A stretch of 64,000 nt of DNA from Thalassobacillus cyri (GCF_900107755.1 NZ_FNQR01000005.1:62001-126000), one strand, 5' to 3'; counted from the first letter of the stretch, positions 37,248 through 47,240 are shown. Notes: generated by a model from the sequence alone, not told the origin. A program made the numbers and translations.

Positions 37248-37300
37248 ATTTGTGATTAATCGTAATTAAAAGTATATCATATATATGGGAGGCTCTTATT

Positions 37301-38335
37301 ATGAAACAAACGCGCATCGCTATTAATGGTCTAGGCAGAATTGGAAGGATGGTACTCCGCAGAGCAGTGATGGATGAAACTTTAGATGTCGTTGCCATCA
37401 ATGCGAGCTATCCTTCAGATACACTTGCTCACATGATCAAATATGATAGTGTACATGGGCGCTTTGGGAAAGAAGTGAAAGCGCTTCAAGATAGCTTGGA
37501 AATAGATGGGAAAGAAATCAAACTTTGCTCTACACGCGATCCTCGTGAATTGCCGTGGAATGAACTTGACATAGATGTAGTGATTGAAGCTACAGGAAAA
37601 TTCAAAACAAAAGAAGACGCAGGACTGCACTTGGAAGCTGGTGCTAAAAAAGTAATTATTACTGCACCAGGCAAGCATGTAGATGCTACGATTGTCATGG
37701 GGGTAAATGATGAAGAATATAATGCCGCCGAACATGATGTCATCTCTAATGCATCCTGTACAACAAACTGCCTTGCTCCAGTAGTGAAAGTGCTCGATGA
37801 TGAATTTGGTATTGAAAATGGATTGATGACAACCGTCCATGCATTTACCGGCGATCAGAAAAATGTCGATAACCCACATAAAGATTTGCGTAGAGCCCGT
37901 GGGTGTACGCAATCGATCATCCCTACCTCAACTGGGGCTGCCAAGGCGCTTGGAGAAGTGATTCCCCATATGAATGGAAAATTGCATGGGATGGCTTTAC
38001 GTGTACCAACACCAAATGTTTCACTTGTCGATTTGGTAGTCGATTTAGAACAAGATGTAACTGCTGAATTGATCAATGAAACGTTCAAGAATGCAGCTGA
38101 TCGTGATTTGAAGGGCATATTGCATTACAGTGATGAACCACTGGTTTCCATTGATTATACGACATCTGAATACTCCTCTATTATCGACGGTTTGTCTACA
38201 ATAGTGATGGGTGACAGAAAAGTCAAAGTGCTGGCCTGGTACGATAATGAATGGGGTTATTCCTGCCGTGTTGTCGATCTTGCTAAGCATGTCGGAAGCA
38301 AATTGCTTCAAAAGAAAGAAGCAAGGGTATCATAA
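37301..38335 (+). CDS. gapB: Glyceraldehyde-3-phosphate dehydrogenase, GapB type
   Basis: GapB is the gluconeogenic, NADP-preferring form of glyceraldehyde-3-phosphate dehydrogenase. The 344-residue protein has the nucleotide loop INGLGRIGRM, the active-site SNASCTTNC and the substrate-binding TSTGAAKA. At the coenzyme-specificity position after strand 2 it reads INASYPSDTL rather than the Asp-containing form of NAD-dependent GapA, supporting GapB. Placement just before speD matches B. subtilis gapB-speD. Confidence 0.93.
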   Translation: MKQTRIAINGLGRIGRMVLRRAVMDETLDVVAINASYPSDTLAHMIKYDSVHGRFGKEVKALQDSLEIDGKEIKLCSTRDPRELPWNELDIDVVIEATGKFKTKEDAGLHLEAGAKKVIITAPGKHVDATIVMGVNDEEYNAAEHDVISNASCTTNCLAPVVKVLDDEFGIENGLMTTVHAFTGDQKNVDNPHKDLRRARGCTQSIIPTSTGAAKALGEVIPHMNGKLHGMALRVPTPNVSLVDLVVDLEQDVTAELINETFKNAADRDLKGILHYSDEPLVSIDYTTSEYSSIIDGLSTIVMGDRKVKVLAWYDNEWGYSCRVVDLAKHVGSKLLQKKEARVS

Positions 38336-38411
38336 AATTAGCCAAATCCTCCGCAAGTCATTTATAATATGAATCAACAATTGGTTTGTCTCCTGCCTTT
38401 AAATAATTATC

Positions 38412-38440
38412 TTGCAAAATAGGGGCAAACCGTATATAAT
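38412..38440 (+). promoter_or_regulatory. Sigma-A promoter of speD
   Basis: TTGCAA, a 17-base spacer and a perfect TATAAT. Transcription should begin near 38447, giving a 5' leader of about 130 bases. Confidence 0.82.
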
Positions 38441-38446
38441 TTTTTT

Positions 38447-38575
38447 GAACTTCTGAATTCTAGTAATCAGATGGCTACTCAAAGGGTTAGGACCTCTCTG
38501 GACTAACTTTCCCCCGTGGTAGTTATTTCCGAAGTATTTGGAAGTCGATTTTTAACCGTTAAAAGGGGGATTTCA
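38447..38575 (+). ncRNA. Structured 5' leader of speD, class not recognised
   Basis: A nested stem pairs GCTACT with GGTAGT outside and AGGGTTAG with CTAACTTT inside (two G-T pairs), closing on a GACCTCTCTGGA loop. Two further hairpins follow: CCGAA/TTTGG and the perfect TTTTAA/TTAAAA with a CCG loop just before the AAGGGGG ribosome site. No T-run follows, so control would act on translation or RNA stability. I do not recognise a named riboswitch consensus. Confidence 0.5.
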
Positions 38576-38579
38576 TATT

Positions 38580-38957
38580 ATGGATACAATGGGAAGACAT
38601 GTTATTGCAGAATTATGGAACTGCAATATGGATAAATTGAACGATATTAACTATATTGAAAAAGTATTTGTAGATGCTGCACTAAGGGCTGGAGCTGAAG
38701 TGAGAGAGGTAGCTTTTCACAAATTCGCACCCCATGGAGTAAGCGGGGTAGTGATTATATCAGAATCACACTTGACGATACACAGCTTTCCTGAACATGG
38801 CTATGCTAGTATTGATGTTTATACCTGTGGGGATCGTATTGACCCTAATGTAGCAGCCGATTATATTGTCGAAGCATTAGAAGCCCAAACAAACGAGAGC
38901 GTTGAAGTACCCAGAGGAATGGGTCCAGTTGAAGTCAAACAATCCAAAGCTTTGTAA
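38580..38957 (+). CDS. speD: S-adenosylmethionine decarboxylase proenzyme
   Basis: SpeD decarboxylates SAM to give the aminopropyl donor for spermidine synthesis. The 125-residue class 1B proenzyme self-cleaves before Ser63 (in [10 protein letters not shown]), which becomes the pyruvoyl cofactor. His68 and Cys83 in YTCGD are the usual processing and proton-donor residues. The decarboxylated SAM product is the expected substrate of the membrane aminopropyltransferase encoded near 5 kb. It is transcribed alone from its own promoter. Confidence 0.96.
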   Translation: MDTMGRHVIAELWNCNMDKLNDINYIEKVFVDAALRAGAEVREVAFHKFAPHGVSGVVIISESHLTIHSFPEHGYASIDVYTCGDRIDPNVAADYIVEALEAQTNESVEVPRGMGPVEVKQSKAL

Positions 38958-38966
38958 TAAAATGGG

Positions 38967-39001
38967 AAAGCCACAGACCTACGTGTCCGGTGGCTTTTTT
39001 A
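38967..39001 (+). terminator. Terminator of speD
   Basis: The stem AAAGCCAC/GTGGCTTT with a 15-base loop and a T-run. Confidence 0.85.
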
Positions 39002-39119
39002 TATGGTTTACTACTTAATATCCGACATTTTTTGCTGTCGCCGTTTATGCTCGACCAAAAAACATGTTAAAATGAAATAAGTATACGTTCGGGAAAGGTC
39101 AATAGAGAAGGAGATTACC

Positions 39120-39518
39120 ATGAAAAAGTTTGTTTCGAAATATTTCACCAGCCATTCGGAGACAAGAGAACATCACGAGGATGAAGCATTACAGACACAC
39201 TATTTTAAGACTACTAAAGATAAAGCCTTGCAAGCTGTGGAGGAAATTTTCGATAGTGAAACATTCACAATCCTTTCTACTTCAAAAGAGCATGGGGAGA
39301 TAAGTGTTAATTATACAGACAAAAAGAAAGCATTTATCGTAGCTAGTATCGTAATGGTAAAACCGTTCCGTACAGCGGTGGACTTTTCTGTGACCACGGA
39401 ATCAGGCGGTCCGGTAGACTTCGGCTTTAGCCGTAATCTGATTATCCAATTAAATGAAAAGTTGAAAAAACGTTTGACTTATATTGAATCTTCGATGGCT
39501 AATAAATTGAATCAATAG
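39120..39518 (+). CDS. Conserved hypothetical cytosolic protein
   Basis: This 132-residue soluble protein is not recognised as a named family. It opens with a His/Glu-rich segment (HSETREHHEDEALQTHYF). An alternating alpha/beta pattern follows, including FTILSTSKEHGEISVNY and a run of strand-like residues around IVMVKPFRTAVDFSV, then a C-terminal helix. It has no signal or membrane segment. AGAAGGAGA precedes the ATG. It sits between speD and nrdR as a single gene and may be co-transcribed with nrdR, 38 bases on. Confidence 0.75.
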   Translation: MKKFVSKYFTSHSETREHHEDEALQTHYFKTTKDKALQAVEEIFDSETFTILSTSKEHGEISVNYTDKKKAFIVASIVMVKPFRTAVDFSVTTESGGPVDFGFSRNLIIQLNEKLKKRLTYIESSMANKLNQ

Positions 39519-39556
39519 AATAAATGCTTGTTGTATAGCGGTGGAGATGATAGTAA

Positions 39557-40015
39557 TTGAGATGCCCAAATTGTCAATTCAAGAATACAAAAGTACTGGA
39601 TTCACGTCCGATAGAGGAAGGAAGAGCGATTCGCAGACGCAGGGAATGTGAACAATGTGGCTTTCGTTTTACTACCTTTGAACGGATTGAAGAGGTCCCG
39701 TTGATAGTTGTTAAAAAAGAGGGGGCAAGGGAAGAATTCAGTCGTGAGAAACTGATGCGCGGGTTGATTAAAGCTTGTGAAAAAAGGCCTGTCGCATTAG
39801 AAGAAATCGAGAAAATTGCCTTGGAAGTAGAAAAAGAATTAAGAAATCAGGGTAACGCTGAAGTGTTGAGTGAGGATATTGGGGAAATGGTGATGGAGCG
39901 ACTCTCTAAGGTAGATGATGTTGCTTATGTCCGTTTCGCATCGGTGTATCGTCAGTTCAAAGATATAAATGTTTTTTTAGATGAGTTGAAAGATTTAATT
40001 AAACGTGAGGATTGA
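39557..40015 (+). CDS. nrdR: Transcriptional repressor NrdR
   Basis: NrdR represses ribonucleotide reductase genes in response to ATP/dATP. The 152-residue protein has an N-terminal zinc ribbon (CPNC at residues 3-6 and CEQC near 31-34) and an ATP-cone (about 49-139). The start is TTG, giving MRCPNC as in the family, with TGGAGATGA upstream. It precedes dnaB as in B. subtilis. Confidence 0.95.
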   Translation: MRCPNCQFKNTKVLDSRPIEEGRAIRRRRECEQCGFRFTTFERIEEVPLIVVKKEGAREEFSREKLMRGLIKACEKRPVALEEIEKIALEVEKELRNQGNAEVLSEDIGEMVMERLSKVDDVAYVRFASVYRQFKDINVFLDELKDLIKRED

Positions 40016-40075
40016 TGTCCGGAGATACAACCGGGCTCTTTTTTCTTCTAAGTACGGAAAAACGGGGGTGGAGAG

Positions 40076-41446
40076 ATGAATCAATCAATCGGTAAGATAT
40101 TGCCTGTAGATGGATATAGTGTGCAGTTGAATGGCGTGGTTCCGAGAGATTTTGGCATGTCTTTATCTCATTTATATCAACCCATCATAGGTATGCAAGC
40201 AATTACGCTTTACCAAACATTGTTGAGTGAGCATGATTTATCCTCAAAGCCTGAAATCCATTCGCACCACACACTGATGAATTATTTGGCACTCCCTTTG
40301 GATCATATCTATAAAGCACGCAGAAAGTTGGAAGCAATCGGTCTTATGCAGACGTTTTCCACAGAAGAGGAAGCACGTACCTGCTATATTTATGAATTGC
40401 AGCCTCCATTTTCACCAGAACAATTTTTTTATGATGACATGTTGTCCTTATTGCTGAACCACGAATTGGGAGCTGACAAATATAGTCGCTTACGTGATCG
40501 TTTCCTTAAAGAGAAATATCCTTTGGAACAATGTGAAAATGTTACTGCATCGTTCGATGAAATTTTTCATGGCTACCAGAAATCCGGTCCAGCTTTCACT
40601 GCAAGAATGCCAGAAAAAGAAACTAATATTGTAAAGCTGCAAACAGCTTCTGGCCCATACCTTGAAAATGACCGGATTGATTTTACCTGGATATACCAGT
40701 CACTCAAAGAAAAGATGTATCCCGCTGAGAAGATATTGACTGTACGCCATAAACGGATTATGATGCAGCTTGCTTCTTTATACGACCTTTCTTCCCAGGA
40801 GCTGGAAAAAGCTATTGGCTGGGCTTTGAATGAAGAGAATCAATTGATCGTGGAGGAATTGAAAGAAGCTTGTCATGACCTTTCGCCAAAAAAAGGCGTA
40901 GTAACCTCTCTTAAAACCATAGAAAAAAAGGAAAAAGTCATCGAAGATCCAAAGGTAGATGGGAATGCTACAAAGGAAGATCAGTTTATCGCTATGCTGG
41001 AAAGAAAGTCTCCCAGGGAATTGCTCGAGGACTTATCTTCAGGTAATGAAGCTTCTGCCCAGGATTTGAAATTGATTCGCGATGTTATGACAGAACAGGG
41101 ATTATCACCTGGGGTAATGAACGTCCTCGTCCACTACGTATTATTGAAAACGGATATGAAACTCTCCAAAGCTTATTTGGAGAAGATCGCCAGCCATTGG
41201 GCGAGAAAGAATGTCACTACGGTGCGCCAGGCAATGACAATGGCTAAAGCAGAACACCAAAAATATCAGCAATGGGGTAAAAATAATAAAGGACGAGGTA
41301 AAAAACAATCGAAAGAAATTATTCCGGATTGGTTCAAAGAGCGGGAAAATGATACAGAACAGAAAGAAGTAAAAAAGGGTTCTCAAAAAGTTGATAAAGA
41401 AGAAATTGCAGCCCGTATTAAGCGGATTACCAATAACGGAAATTGA
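40076..41446 (+). CDS. dnaB: Replication initiation and membrane attachment protein DnaB
   Basis: DnaB of low-GC Gram-positives (not the helicase of that name in E. coli) works with DnaD and DnaI to load the replicative helicase at oriC and restart sites. The 456-residue protein has two DnaD-like domains, the second with the YLEKIASHWARKNVTTVRQA signature, and a basic C-terminal tail. It lies 20 bases before dnaI. Confidence 0.94.
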   Translation: MNQSIGKILPVDGYSVQLNGVVPRDFGMSLSHLYQPIIGMQAITLYQTLLSEHDLSSKPEIHSHHTLMNYLALPLDHIYKARRKLEAIGLMQTFSTEEEARTCYIYELQPPFSPEQFFYDDMLSLLLNHELGADKYSRLRDRFLKEKYPLEQCENVTASFDEIFHGYQKSGPAFTARMPEKETNIVKLQTASGPYLENDRIDFTWIYQSLKEKMYPAEKILTVRHKRIMMQLASLYDLSSQELEKAIGWALNEENQLIVEELKEACHDLSPKKGVVTSLKTIEKKEKVIEDPKVDGNATKEDQFIAMLERKSPRELLEDLSSGNEASAQDLKLIRDVMTEQGLSPGVMNVLVHYVLLKTDMKLSKAYLEKIASHWARKNVTTVRQAMTMAKAEHQKYQQWGKNNKGRGKKQSKEIIPDWFKERENDTEQKEVKKGSQKVDKEEIAARIKRITNNGN

Positions 41447-41466
41447 TAAACAGGGTGTGATGGAAG

Positions 41467-42399
41467 ATGGAACCGATCCAATCCTCTTTAAAGAAATGGA
41501 TGCGTGAAAATAAAAATTTTAAAGGGCATTTTACCAAGATAAAACAAGAGTTGTTATCCTCCGCGGAGGTCTCCAGACTCTTACGCAAACATCCTGAATT
41601 GGATGAACAATCGTTAGAAAAACAACTGATGAAGCTTTATGAATATCATAGTCAATCAAAAAAATGTGAAAAATGTCCTTCGTTAGAGGGGTGTATCAAT
41701 ATTCTTTCTGGATATACACCGAATCTTGATGTAGAAGGACAGCAATTGCACCTTTCTTATGATAAATGTCCTCGAAAATTGCGGCAGGAGCATCAGGAAA
41801 AACAGCAGTCGCTTGTGAAGAGCCTCTATATGCCTAAAGAAATTTTAGAGGCAAACCTGGAACGCATCGATTTGTCCGATGACGATCGGTCGGATGCTAT
41901 AGCAAAAATGATTGGATATTTAGAAGATATTCAAGAGGAACTACCGCAAAAAGGCCTTTATTTTCACGGCCCATTCGGTGTAGGGAAGACGTATTTTCTA
42001 GGTGCTGTTGCCAATAGGCTGAGTGAAAAGAACATACCTTCGATGATCATTTATATGCCTGAATTTGTCAGGGAAATGAAATCATCGATAAAGGATGATA
42101 CATTGAATGAGAAAATCCAGGCATTTAAGACCGTGCCAGTTTTAATGCTTGATGATATTGGTGCGGAGTCACAGTCTGCCTGGTTCCGTGATGAAATACT
42201 CGGCTCCATACTCCAATACAGAATGATGGAGCGTCTTCCAGTCTTTTTCAGCTCCAATTATAATTTAAAAGAACTGCAAGAGGTGTTTACCACAACAAAC
42301 CGGGGAGATGTGGAAAGCGTTAAGGCATCCAGGATCATTGAACGGATTAAGCAAGTCAGCGAAGTCATACCCTTATATGGCGAGAACCGTAGAAGTTAA
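41467..42399 (+). CDS. dnaI: Primosomal protein DnaI, helicase loader
   Basis: DnaI loads the replicative helicase DnaC in bacilli. The 310-residue AAA+ ATPase has an N-terminal zinc-binding helicase-interaction domain (CEKCPSLEGC near residues 67-76), Walker A HGPFGVGKT near 168-175, Walker B LMLDDIGAE, and a C-terminal sensor/arginine region with RIIERIKQV. It is paired with dnaB and closed by a terminator. Confidence 0.95.
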   Translation: MEPIQSSLKKWMRENKNFKGHFTKIKQELLSSAEVSRLLRKHPELDEQSLEKQLMKLYEYHSQSKKCEKCPSLEGCINILSGYTPNLDVEGQQLHLSYDKCPRKLRQEHQEKQQSLVKSLYMPKEILEANLERIDLSDDDRSDAIAKMIGYLEDIQEELPQKGLYFHGPFGVGKTYFLGAVANRLSEKNIPSMIIYMPEFVREMKSSIKDDTLNEKIQAFKTVPVLMLDDIGAESQSAWFRDEILGSILQYRMMERLPVFFSSNYNLKELQEVFTTTNRGDVESVKASRIIERIKQVSEVIPLYGENRRS

Positions 42400-42412
42400 T
42401 AGGATATATTTT

Positions 42413-42455
42413 AAAAAATGCCCATGCAGTTATCGAACTGTGTGGGCATTTTTTC
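42413..42455 (+). terminator. Terminator of dnaB-dnaI
   Basis: AAAATGCCCA pairs with TGGGCATTTT, with further pairing in the loop (CAGTT/AACTG) and a T-run. Confidence 0.85.
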
Positions 42456-42513
42456 ATCCCCTTGTCCATATAGATAGAATAGATTGATTGTTGTTAGGGG
42501 GAACGGGGCCAAT

Positions 42514-43359
42514 ATGATACGTTTCTTTTTTATTTCGAGGCAAGAGACGATTACTTTTTGTGATGCCATCATGCAGGAGGGGGCGAAGTTCCAGGTCCAG
42601 TGGGAAGGTGATGACCAGGGTGGTAACCAGGTCTCTCTCATCGGAGAAGAGTGGGGGGAGGGCGAGAAAGATATTCTGGTCAATATCCTCTCAGCATTAG
42701 TTTTCAAATATCGCCTCCCATTATGGCAAAATAAGCTGATCCGTCAAAAATTCTATTATCAGGACGATGAAGAAATTCATAGGATAAGGGAAATTTGTGA
42801 TTGGCTGAATAATACAGAACAGAGAAAAAAACTGGGCGTCAGACTGCCTTCACTTGAAGATAGTATACAAGTTTTCATTCGAAAAAGAATTCAATTTAAA
42901 AGTGTGGTTAATTTTAATGAAATGATGCCTTTTTGCTTCCAGCATGTACGCACGCTATTACTTAGCTATATCGGTGCAGCACTTGATGAATTCAAACGGG
43001 AGGAAGATTACTTGCTATGGGTGGAATCTCTGCGGCACTACATGCAAGATAAACCATCCAAAGTGGAAGAGCTCTATTTACTGCAACGCAGCCAACTTCA
43101 TTATTATTTAGAAGATGGCAAGCTGCTGTCGAAAATGGAAATAAAATCATTATTAAAAAAAGAACCACTACGTATATTTTCGGGGGAAGTCGACGATCAT
43201 AGTATCACGGCAGCCCTGGTATACGCGCCGAAAAGAATATTTGTATATGGGGATCCAGCTGAACCGAAGATTCAAACGATCATAAATATCTTTCAAGAAA
43301 GAGTGATTTGTAAACCTGTTCATGCGTTTCCATTCGATCATCCGTCTCATGTTCATTGA
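42514..43359 (+). CDS. ytxC: Sporulation protein YtxC
   Basis: This 281-residue protein of the YtxC family is named as a putative sporulation protein and lies between dnaI and thrS in B. subtilis. No membrane segments are visible. The C-terminal third contains YVAPKRIFVYG-type residues, here VYAPKRIFVYGDP. The ATG giving MIRFFFISRQ is chosen because AGGGGGAACGGGG lies just upstream. The frame extends ten codons further without a second ribosome site. Biochemical function is unknown. Confidence 0.87.
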   Translation: MIRFFFISRQETITFCDAIMQEGAKFQVQWEGDDQGGNQVSLIGEEWGEGEKDILVNILSALVFKYRLPLWQNKLIRQKFYYQDDEEIHRIREICDWLNNTEQRKKLGVRLPSLEDSIQVFIRKRIQFKSVVNFNEMMPFCFQHVRTLLLSYIGAALDEFKREEDYLLWVESLRHYMQDKPSKVEELYLLQRSQLHYYLEDGKLLSKMEIKSLLKKEPLRIFSGEVDDHSITAALVYAPKRIFVYGDPAEPKIQTIINIFQERVICKPVHAFPFDHPSHVH

Positions 43360-43367
43360 AAATGGGC

Positions 43368-43396
43368 TTGATTTCTCTTTGCACTATCGCTATAAT
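43368..43396 (+). promoter_or_regulatory. Sigma-A promoter of the thrS T-box
   Basis: TTGATT, a 17-base spacer and a perfect TATAAT. The start point should fall near 43403. Confidence 0.8.
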
Positions 43397-43402
43397 ACGT
43401 AC

Positions 43403-43672
43403 ATATCCTATAACATCAAGGTAACGATGAGGACACGGACGCAAGTCACCGATGCATAAGAGAGGGAAGCCACCGGCTGAAAGCTTCCTGCATACGAACT
43501 TCCGTTCACCACCTCTGAACCCTTTCTGTGAAAACCACAGTAACAGAAAGCGTATGGTCTGCGTTAAAGATGTCAAAGAGCCGCATGATTTTAGCGGGAA
43601 TTAGGGTGGAACCACGAGCTAACGCTTGTCCCTTTGCCAATAGAGCAGAGGGATGGGCGTTTTTTATTTACA
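43403..43672 (+). ncRNA. T-box riboswitch, threonine specific
   Basis: The T-box core AGGGTGGAACCACG (43603-43616) is followed by a terminator (AACGC...GCGTT with inner GTCCCTTTG/CAGAGGGATG-type pairing) and a T-run. In the Stem I region the ACC at 43508-43510, followed by A, is the likely specifier for threonine. Uncharged tRNA-Thr would stabilise the antiterminator and allow thrS transcription. Confidence 0.93.
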
Positions 43673-43695
43673 CAAAAAGATAGGAGTGAAAGGCC

Positions 43696-45645
43696 ATGTC
43701 TGAACAAATTCAAATCACTTTCCCGGACGGTAATGTCAAAGGATTTTCGAAGGGTACGACAGGGGAGGATATTGCAGGTGATATTTCTTCAGGACTGAAA
43801 AAACAAGCCCTTGCCATCAAGCTGAATGGGGAAATGTATGATTTACGCCGTCCGATTGAAGAGGATGGAGCTATTGAAATCGTAACATATAAAAATCCTG
43901 AAGGCCTGGAGGTTCTTCGCCATTCTACAGCCCATTTGATGGCCCAGGCGCTCAAACGGTTGTATGGAAATGTCAAACTTGGTGTTGGTCCTGTTATCGA
44001 AAGCGGCTTTTATTATGATATTGATATGGAAGAATCATTGACACCGGAGGATCTTCCTAAAATTGAGAAAGAAATGAAGCGAATCGTCGATGAGAACCTT
44101 GAAATCGAACGATTAGAAGTCAGTCGGGAAAAAGCGAAAGAAATGTACCGGGAAGTCGGGGATGAGCTGAAGATTGAACTAATCGATGATATTCCAGAAG
44201 ATCAGCCGATTACAATTTATAAACAAGGTGAATTTTTCGATTTATGCCGTGGTGTCCATGTTCCGAAGACAAGCAAAATCAAGATATTCAAGCTACTCAG
44301 TATTTCCGGTGCTTACTGGCGTGGTGACAGTGATAACAAAATGCTTCAACGCATCTATGGTACTGCATTTGAAAAGCAGGGACAGCTGGATGAATACTTG
44401 CGTCTCCTGGAAGAAGCAAAGGAACGAGATCACCGTAAGCTTGGAAAAGAGCTTGAAATCTTTACGGTCAATCAGAAAGTTGGACAGGGGCTGCCGCTTT
44501 GGCTTCCGAAGGGTGCAACCATCCGTCGTACAATCGAACGTTATATCGTTGATTTAGAAGAACGTCTCGGTTACGACCATGTCTATACTCCAGTATTAGG
44601 AAGTGTCGATTTATATAAGACAAGCGGCCACTGGGATCATTATAAAGATGATATGTTCCCAATTATGGAGATGGATAACGAAGACCTTGTACTTCGCCCG
44701 ATGAACTGTCCTCACCATATGATGGTTTATAAAAATCAATTGCACAGTTACCGTAATCTTCCGGTTCGTATTGCAGAATTAGGAACCATGCACCGCCACG
44801 AAATGTCCGGTGCATTAGCTGGCTTGCAGCGTGTCCGTGCCATGACATTAAATGATGCTCACATCTTCAGCCGTCCTGATCAGTTGAAAGATGAATTCAT
44901 CCGTGTCGTACGCCTCGTGCAGGCAGTCTATGAGGATTTTGGGATCAACGATTATTATTTCCGTTTATCCTATCGTGACCCTGAAGACAAAGAAAAGTAT
45001 GTCGACAATGATGAGATGTGGAACAAAGCGCAAGCCATGTTGAAAGAAACAATGGAAGACCTTGGTGTAGAGTATGTGGAAGCTGAAGGAGAAGCGGCCT
45101 TCTATGGTCCTAAGCTGGATGTACAGGTGAAGACTGCTCTAGGAAAAGATGAGACACTCTCCACTGTACAGCTGGACTTCCACCTGCCTGAGCGGTTTGA
45201 TCTTACTTATGTAGGAGAAGATGGAAAAGATCATCGCCCCGTCGTTATACACCGTGGTGTTGTTTCTACCATGGAACGCTTTGTCGCATTCTTGATCGAA
45301 GAATATAAAGGAGCATTCCCTACATGGCTTGCTCCGGTACAGGCAAAAATCATACCTGTCTCTGCCGATGCTCATCTGGATCATGCTAAGAAACTGGAAG
45401 ATGAACTACGTGAGGAAGGGGTAAGGGTAGAAGTTGACGAGCGCGATGAAAAAATTGGCTACAAAATCCGTGAGGCACAGATTCAAAAAGTGCCATTTGC
45501 GCTTGTTATCGGAGACAAAGAAATCGAAAACAACTCTGTAAACGTACGCCGTTACGGAGAGAAAGACTCAGAGACTAAGCCATTAGATACCTTCAAAGCG
45601 GAAATAAAAAATGAAATTGAGCAAAAGCTGTTAAATAGAAAGTAG
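43696..45645 (+). CDS. thrS: Threonyl-tRNA synthetase
   Basis: ThrRS charges tRNA-Thr. The 649-residue class II enzyme has an N-terminal TGS domain, the editing domain with [10 protein letters not shown] and zinc-like HxxxH, class II motif 1-3 residues and the catalytic zinc Cys in MNCPHHM. The C-terminal anticodon-binding domain has [16 protein letters not shown] precedes the ATG, 20 bases past the T-box terminator. Confidence 0.97.
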   Translation: MSEQIQITFPDGNVKGFSKGTTGEDIAGDISSGLKKQALAIKLNGEMYDLRRPIEEDGAIEIVTYKNPEGLEVLRHSTAHLMAQALKRLYGNVKLGVGPVIESGFYYDIDMEESLTPEDLPKIEKEMKRIVDENLEIERLEVSREKAKEMYREVGDELKIELIDDIPEDQPITIYKQGEFFDLCRGVHVPKTSKIKIFKLLSISGAYWRGDSDNKMLQRIYGTAFEKQGQLDEYLRLLEEAKERDHRKLGKELEIFTVNQKVGQGLPLWLPKGATIRRTIERYIVDLEERLGYDHVYTPVLGSVDLYKTSGHWDHYKDDMFPIMEMDNEDLVLRPMNCPHHMMVYKNQLHSYRNLPVRIAELGTMHRHEMSGALAGLQRVRAMTLNDAHIFSRPDQLKDEFIRVVRLVQAVYEDFGINDYYFRLSYRDPEDKEKYVDNDEMWNKAQAMLKETMEDLGVEYVEAEGEAAFYGPKLDVQVKTALGKDETLSTVQLDFHLPERFDLTYVGEDGKDHRPVVIHRGVVSTMERFVAFLIEEYKGAFPTWLAPVQAKIIPVSADAHLDHAKKLEDELREEGVRVEVDERDEKIGYKIREAQIQKVPFALVIGDKEIENNSVNVRRYGEKDSETKPLDTFKAEIKNEIEQKLLNRK

Positions 45646-45693
45646 CAGGTGTAGTTCAGAACCTAAGGGAACAATAGCAATCGAATTTATAAA

Positions 45694-45731
45694 TGAGTAT
45701 GAAACCGCTAAGGTTTTATACTCGTTTTTTG
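45694..45731 (+). terminator. Terminator of thrS
   Basis: GAGTATgAAACC pairs with GGTTTtATACTC and is followed by GTTTTTT. A closely similar GAGTATAAAA terminator closes pheT. Confidence 0.85.
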
Positions 45732-45943
45732 TTATACCAGAGTTAATGAAGATATTCGGCATTAACTGAATTGATGAAGCCATTTCTTTAATTATTGGGA
45801 TATAATAAGCACTAACAATACATAATCTTAAAGAAACTGCACACGGCCACATTATTAGTCGAGGTGGAAAAGTTTTGTTTCACCCGTATCTTTTTTCGGT
45901 GTTTATCCGTTATAAGGTTGAGAGGATAAAAGGAGTGATGCAT

Positions 45944-46615
45944 GTGCGCATGGGCCCAAGCACAAAAATGGAACATAAACGGAAGCCTGATCCGTTAGAA
46001 GAACTAGTTCCAAAGCTGAATCAATATTGTCACTTTCTGACAAAGGATAAGTGGGATGGGGAAGATATCGCACAAGAAACAATAGTAAGAGCACTGAAAC
46101 ATTACGAGAATCAAGAGGATTGGAGTGCTTCGCTGCTAAAGAAAATTGCGTATCATCTATGGATCGACCGCATGCGAAAACATGAGAAAGAATCGCTCCT
46201 TTCTCATGGTGAATTGCCGGAAAAGGCCGATAATAGTAATGGCGAAATATGCTCCGATTTAGTAGAAGAGTTGTCAAAGCAGCTTACCCCTAAGCAGCTT
46301 GTTTCATTTGTTCTTAAGGAAGCTTTTCAATATAAAATAGCAGAAATCGCTGATGTTATGGATATGTCAGAGACAGGGGTCAAATCCCTGTTGAATCGTG
46401 CACGTGTAAATATTAAACGGCTTCCGGATAACAATAAGGAATCTTGCTGGCCGGAGGAGGCTAATGAAATCTTATACCCTGCTTTGAGCCGATCGATTAC
46501 ACTGCAGGACCCTACGGATCTTATCGGGGTGGTTTCAAAAATCTTTACCCATTCCGCTCATCCTTACAAAGCTTTTCATAAGTCTCCTTCCAATGTCCTC
46601 TCATTAGCGTCATAA
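45944..46615 (+). CDS. ECF-like RNA polymerase sigma factor
   Basis: This 223-residue sigma-70 family protein has region 2 (DIAQETIVRALKHYENQ and a helix with YHLWIDRMRKHE) and region 4 (LTPKQLVSFVLKEAFQ, then IAEIADVMDMSETGVKSLLNRAR). About 50 residues extend beyond region 4 and are not assigned. No anti-sigma gene adjoins it. The start is uncertain. A GTG has the best spacing from AAAGGAG; an ATG two codons earlier or two later is possible. Its direct downstream neighbour, 27 bases away, is a clpP gene, so the two are probably co-transcribed. Confidence 0.84.
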   Translation: MRMGPSTKMEHKRKPDPLEELVPKLNQYCHFLTKDKWDGEDIAQETIVRALKHYENQEDWSASLLKKIAYHLWIDRMRKHEKESLLSHGELPEKADNSNGEICSDLVEELSKQLTPKQLVSFVLKEAFQYKIAEIADVMDMSETGVKSLLNRARVNIKRLPDNNKESCWPEEANEILYPALSRSITLQDPTDLIGVVSKIFTHSAHPYKAFHKSPSNVLSLAS

Positions 46616-46642
46616 ATGACATGAATGAAGGAGGAAATGGTT

Positions 46643-47227
46643 ATGAATACTATCCCTTACGTTATCGAACAATCGAGCAAAGGGGAACGTTCCTACGATA
46701 TATTTTCACGATTACTGAAAGACCGCATTATTATGGTTAGTGATGAAATTAATGACAATATGGCAAATAGTATTGTAGCCCAGCTGTTATTTTTAGCAGC
46801 GGATGATCCTGATAAAGATGTTTCTTTATATATTAATAGTCCTGGAGGTTCTACTACCTCCGGCTTTGCAATTTTTGACACAATGCATTACATTAAACCG
46901 GATGTACGGACGATATGTACCGGCATGGCCGCATCTTTCGGTGCGATGCTTTTACTAGCTGGTACAAAAGGGAAAAGATATGCCCTCCCCAACAGTGAAA
47001 TTATGATCCACCAGCCTCTAGGAGGTGCAAGAGGGCAGGCAACCGACCTCGAAATCACAGCAAAACGAATCCTGAAGCTCCGAAGCCACCTTAATGAAAT
47101 AATTGCCGAAAGAACAGGGCAGCCAATAGAAAAAGTTGCTGTAGACACTGATCGGGATTATTTCATGAGCGCTTCCGAAGCAAAGGAATATGGGATCATT
47201 GACGAAGTTATTGCCATGGATAAATAA
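46643..47227 (+). CDS. clpP: ATP-dependent Clp protease proteolytic subunit, probable paralogue
   Basis: ClpP is the 14-mer serine protease chamber partnered by ClpC, ClpX or ClpE. The 194-residue product has the intact triad Ser98 (GMAASFGAM), His123 ([12 protein letters not shown]) and Asp172 (DTDRDYFM), plus the usual N-terminal [18 protein letters not shown]. The context, beside a sigma factor between thrS and infC, is not that of the housekeeping clpP of B. subtilis, so a second copy is likely but not shown here. GGAGG supports this ATG over a GTG/ATG upstream. Confidence 0.92.
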   Translation: MNTIPYVIEQSSKGERSYDIFSRLLKDRIIMVSDEINDNMANSIVAQLLFLAADDPDKDVSLYINSPGGSTTSGFAIFDTMHYIKPDVRTICTGMAASFGAMLLLAGTKGKRYALPNSEIMIHQPLGGARGQATDLEITAKRILKLRSHLNEIIAERTGQPIEKVAVDTDRDYFMSASEAKEYGIIDEVIAMDK

Positions 47228-47240
47228 GAAATAGCATATA

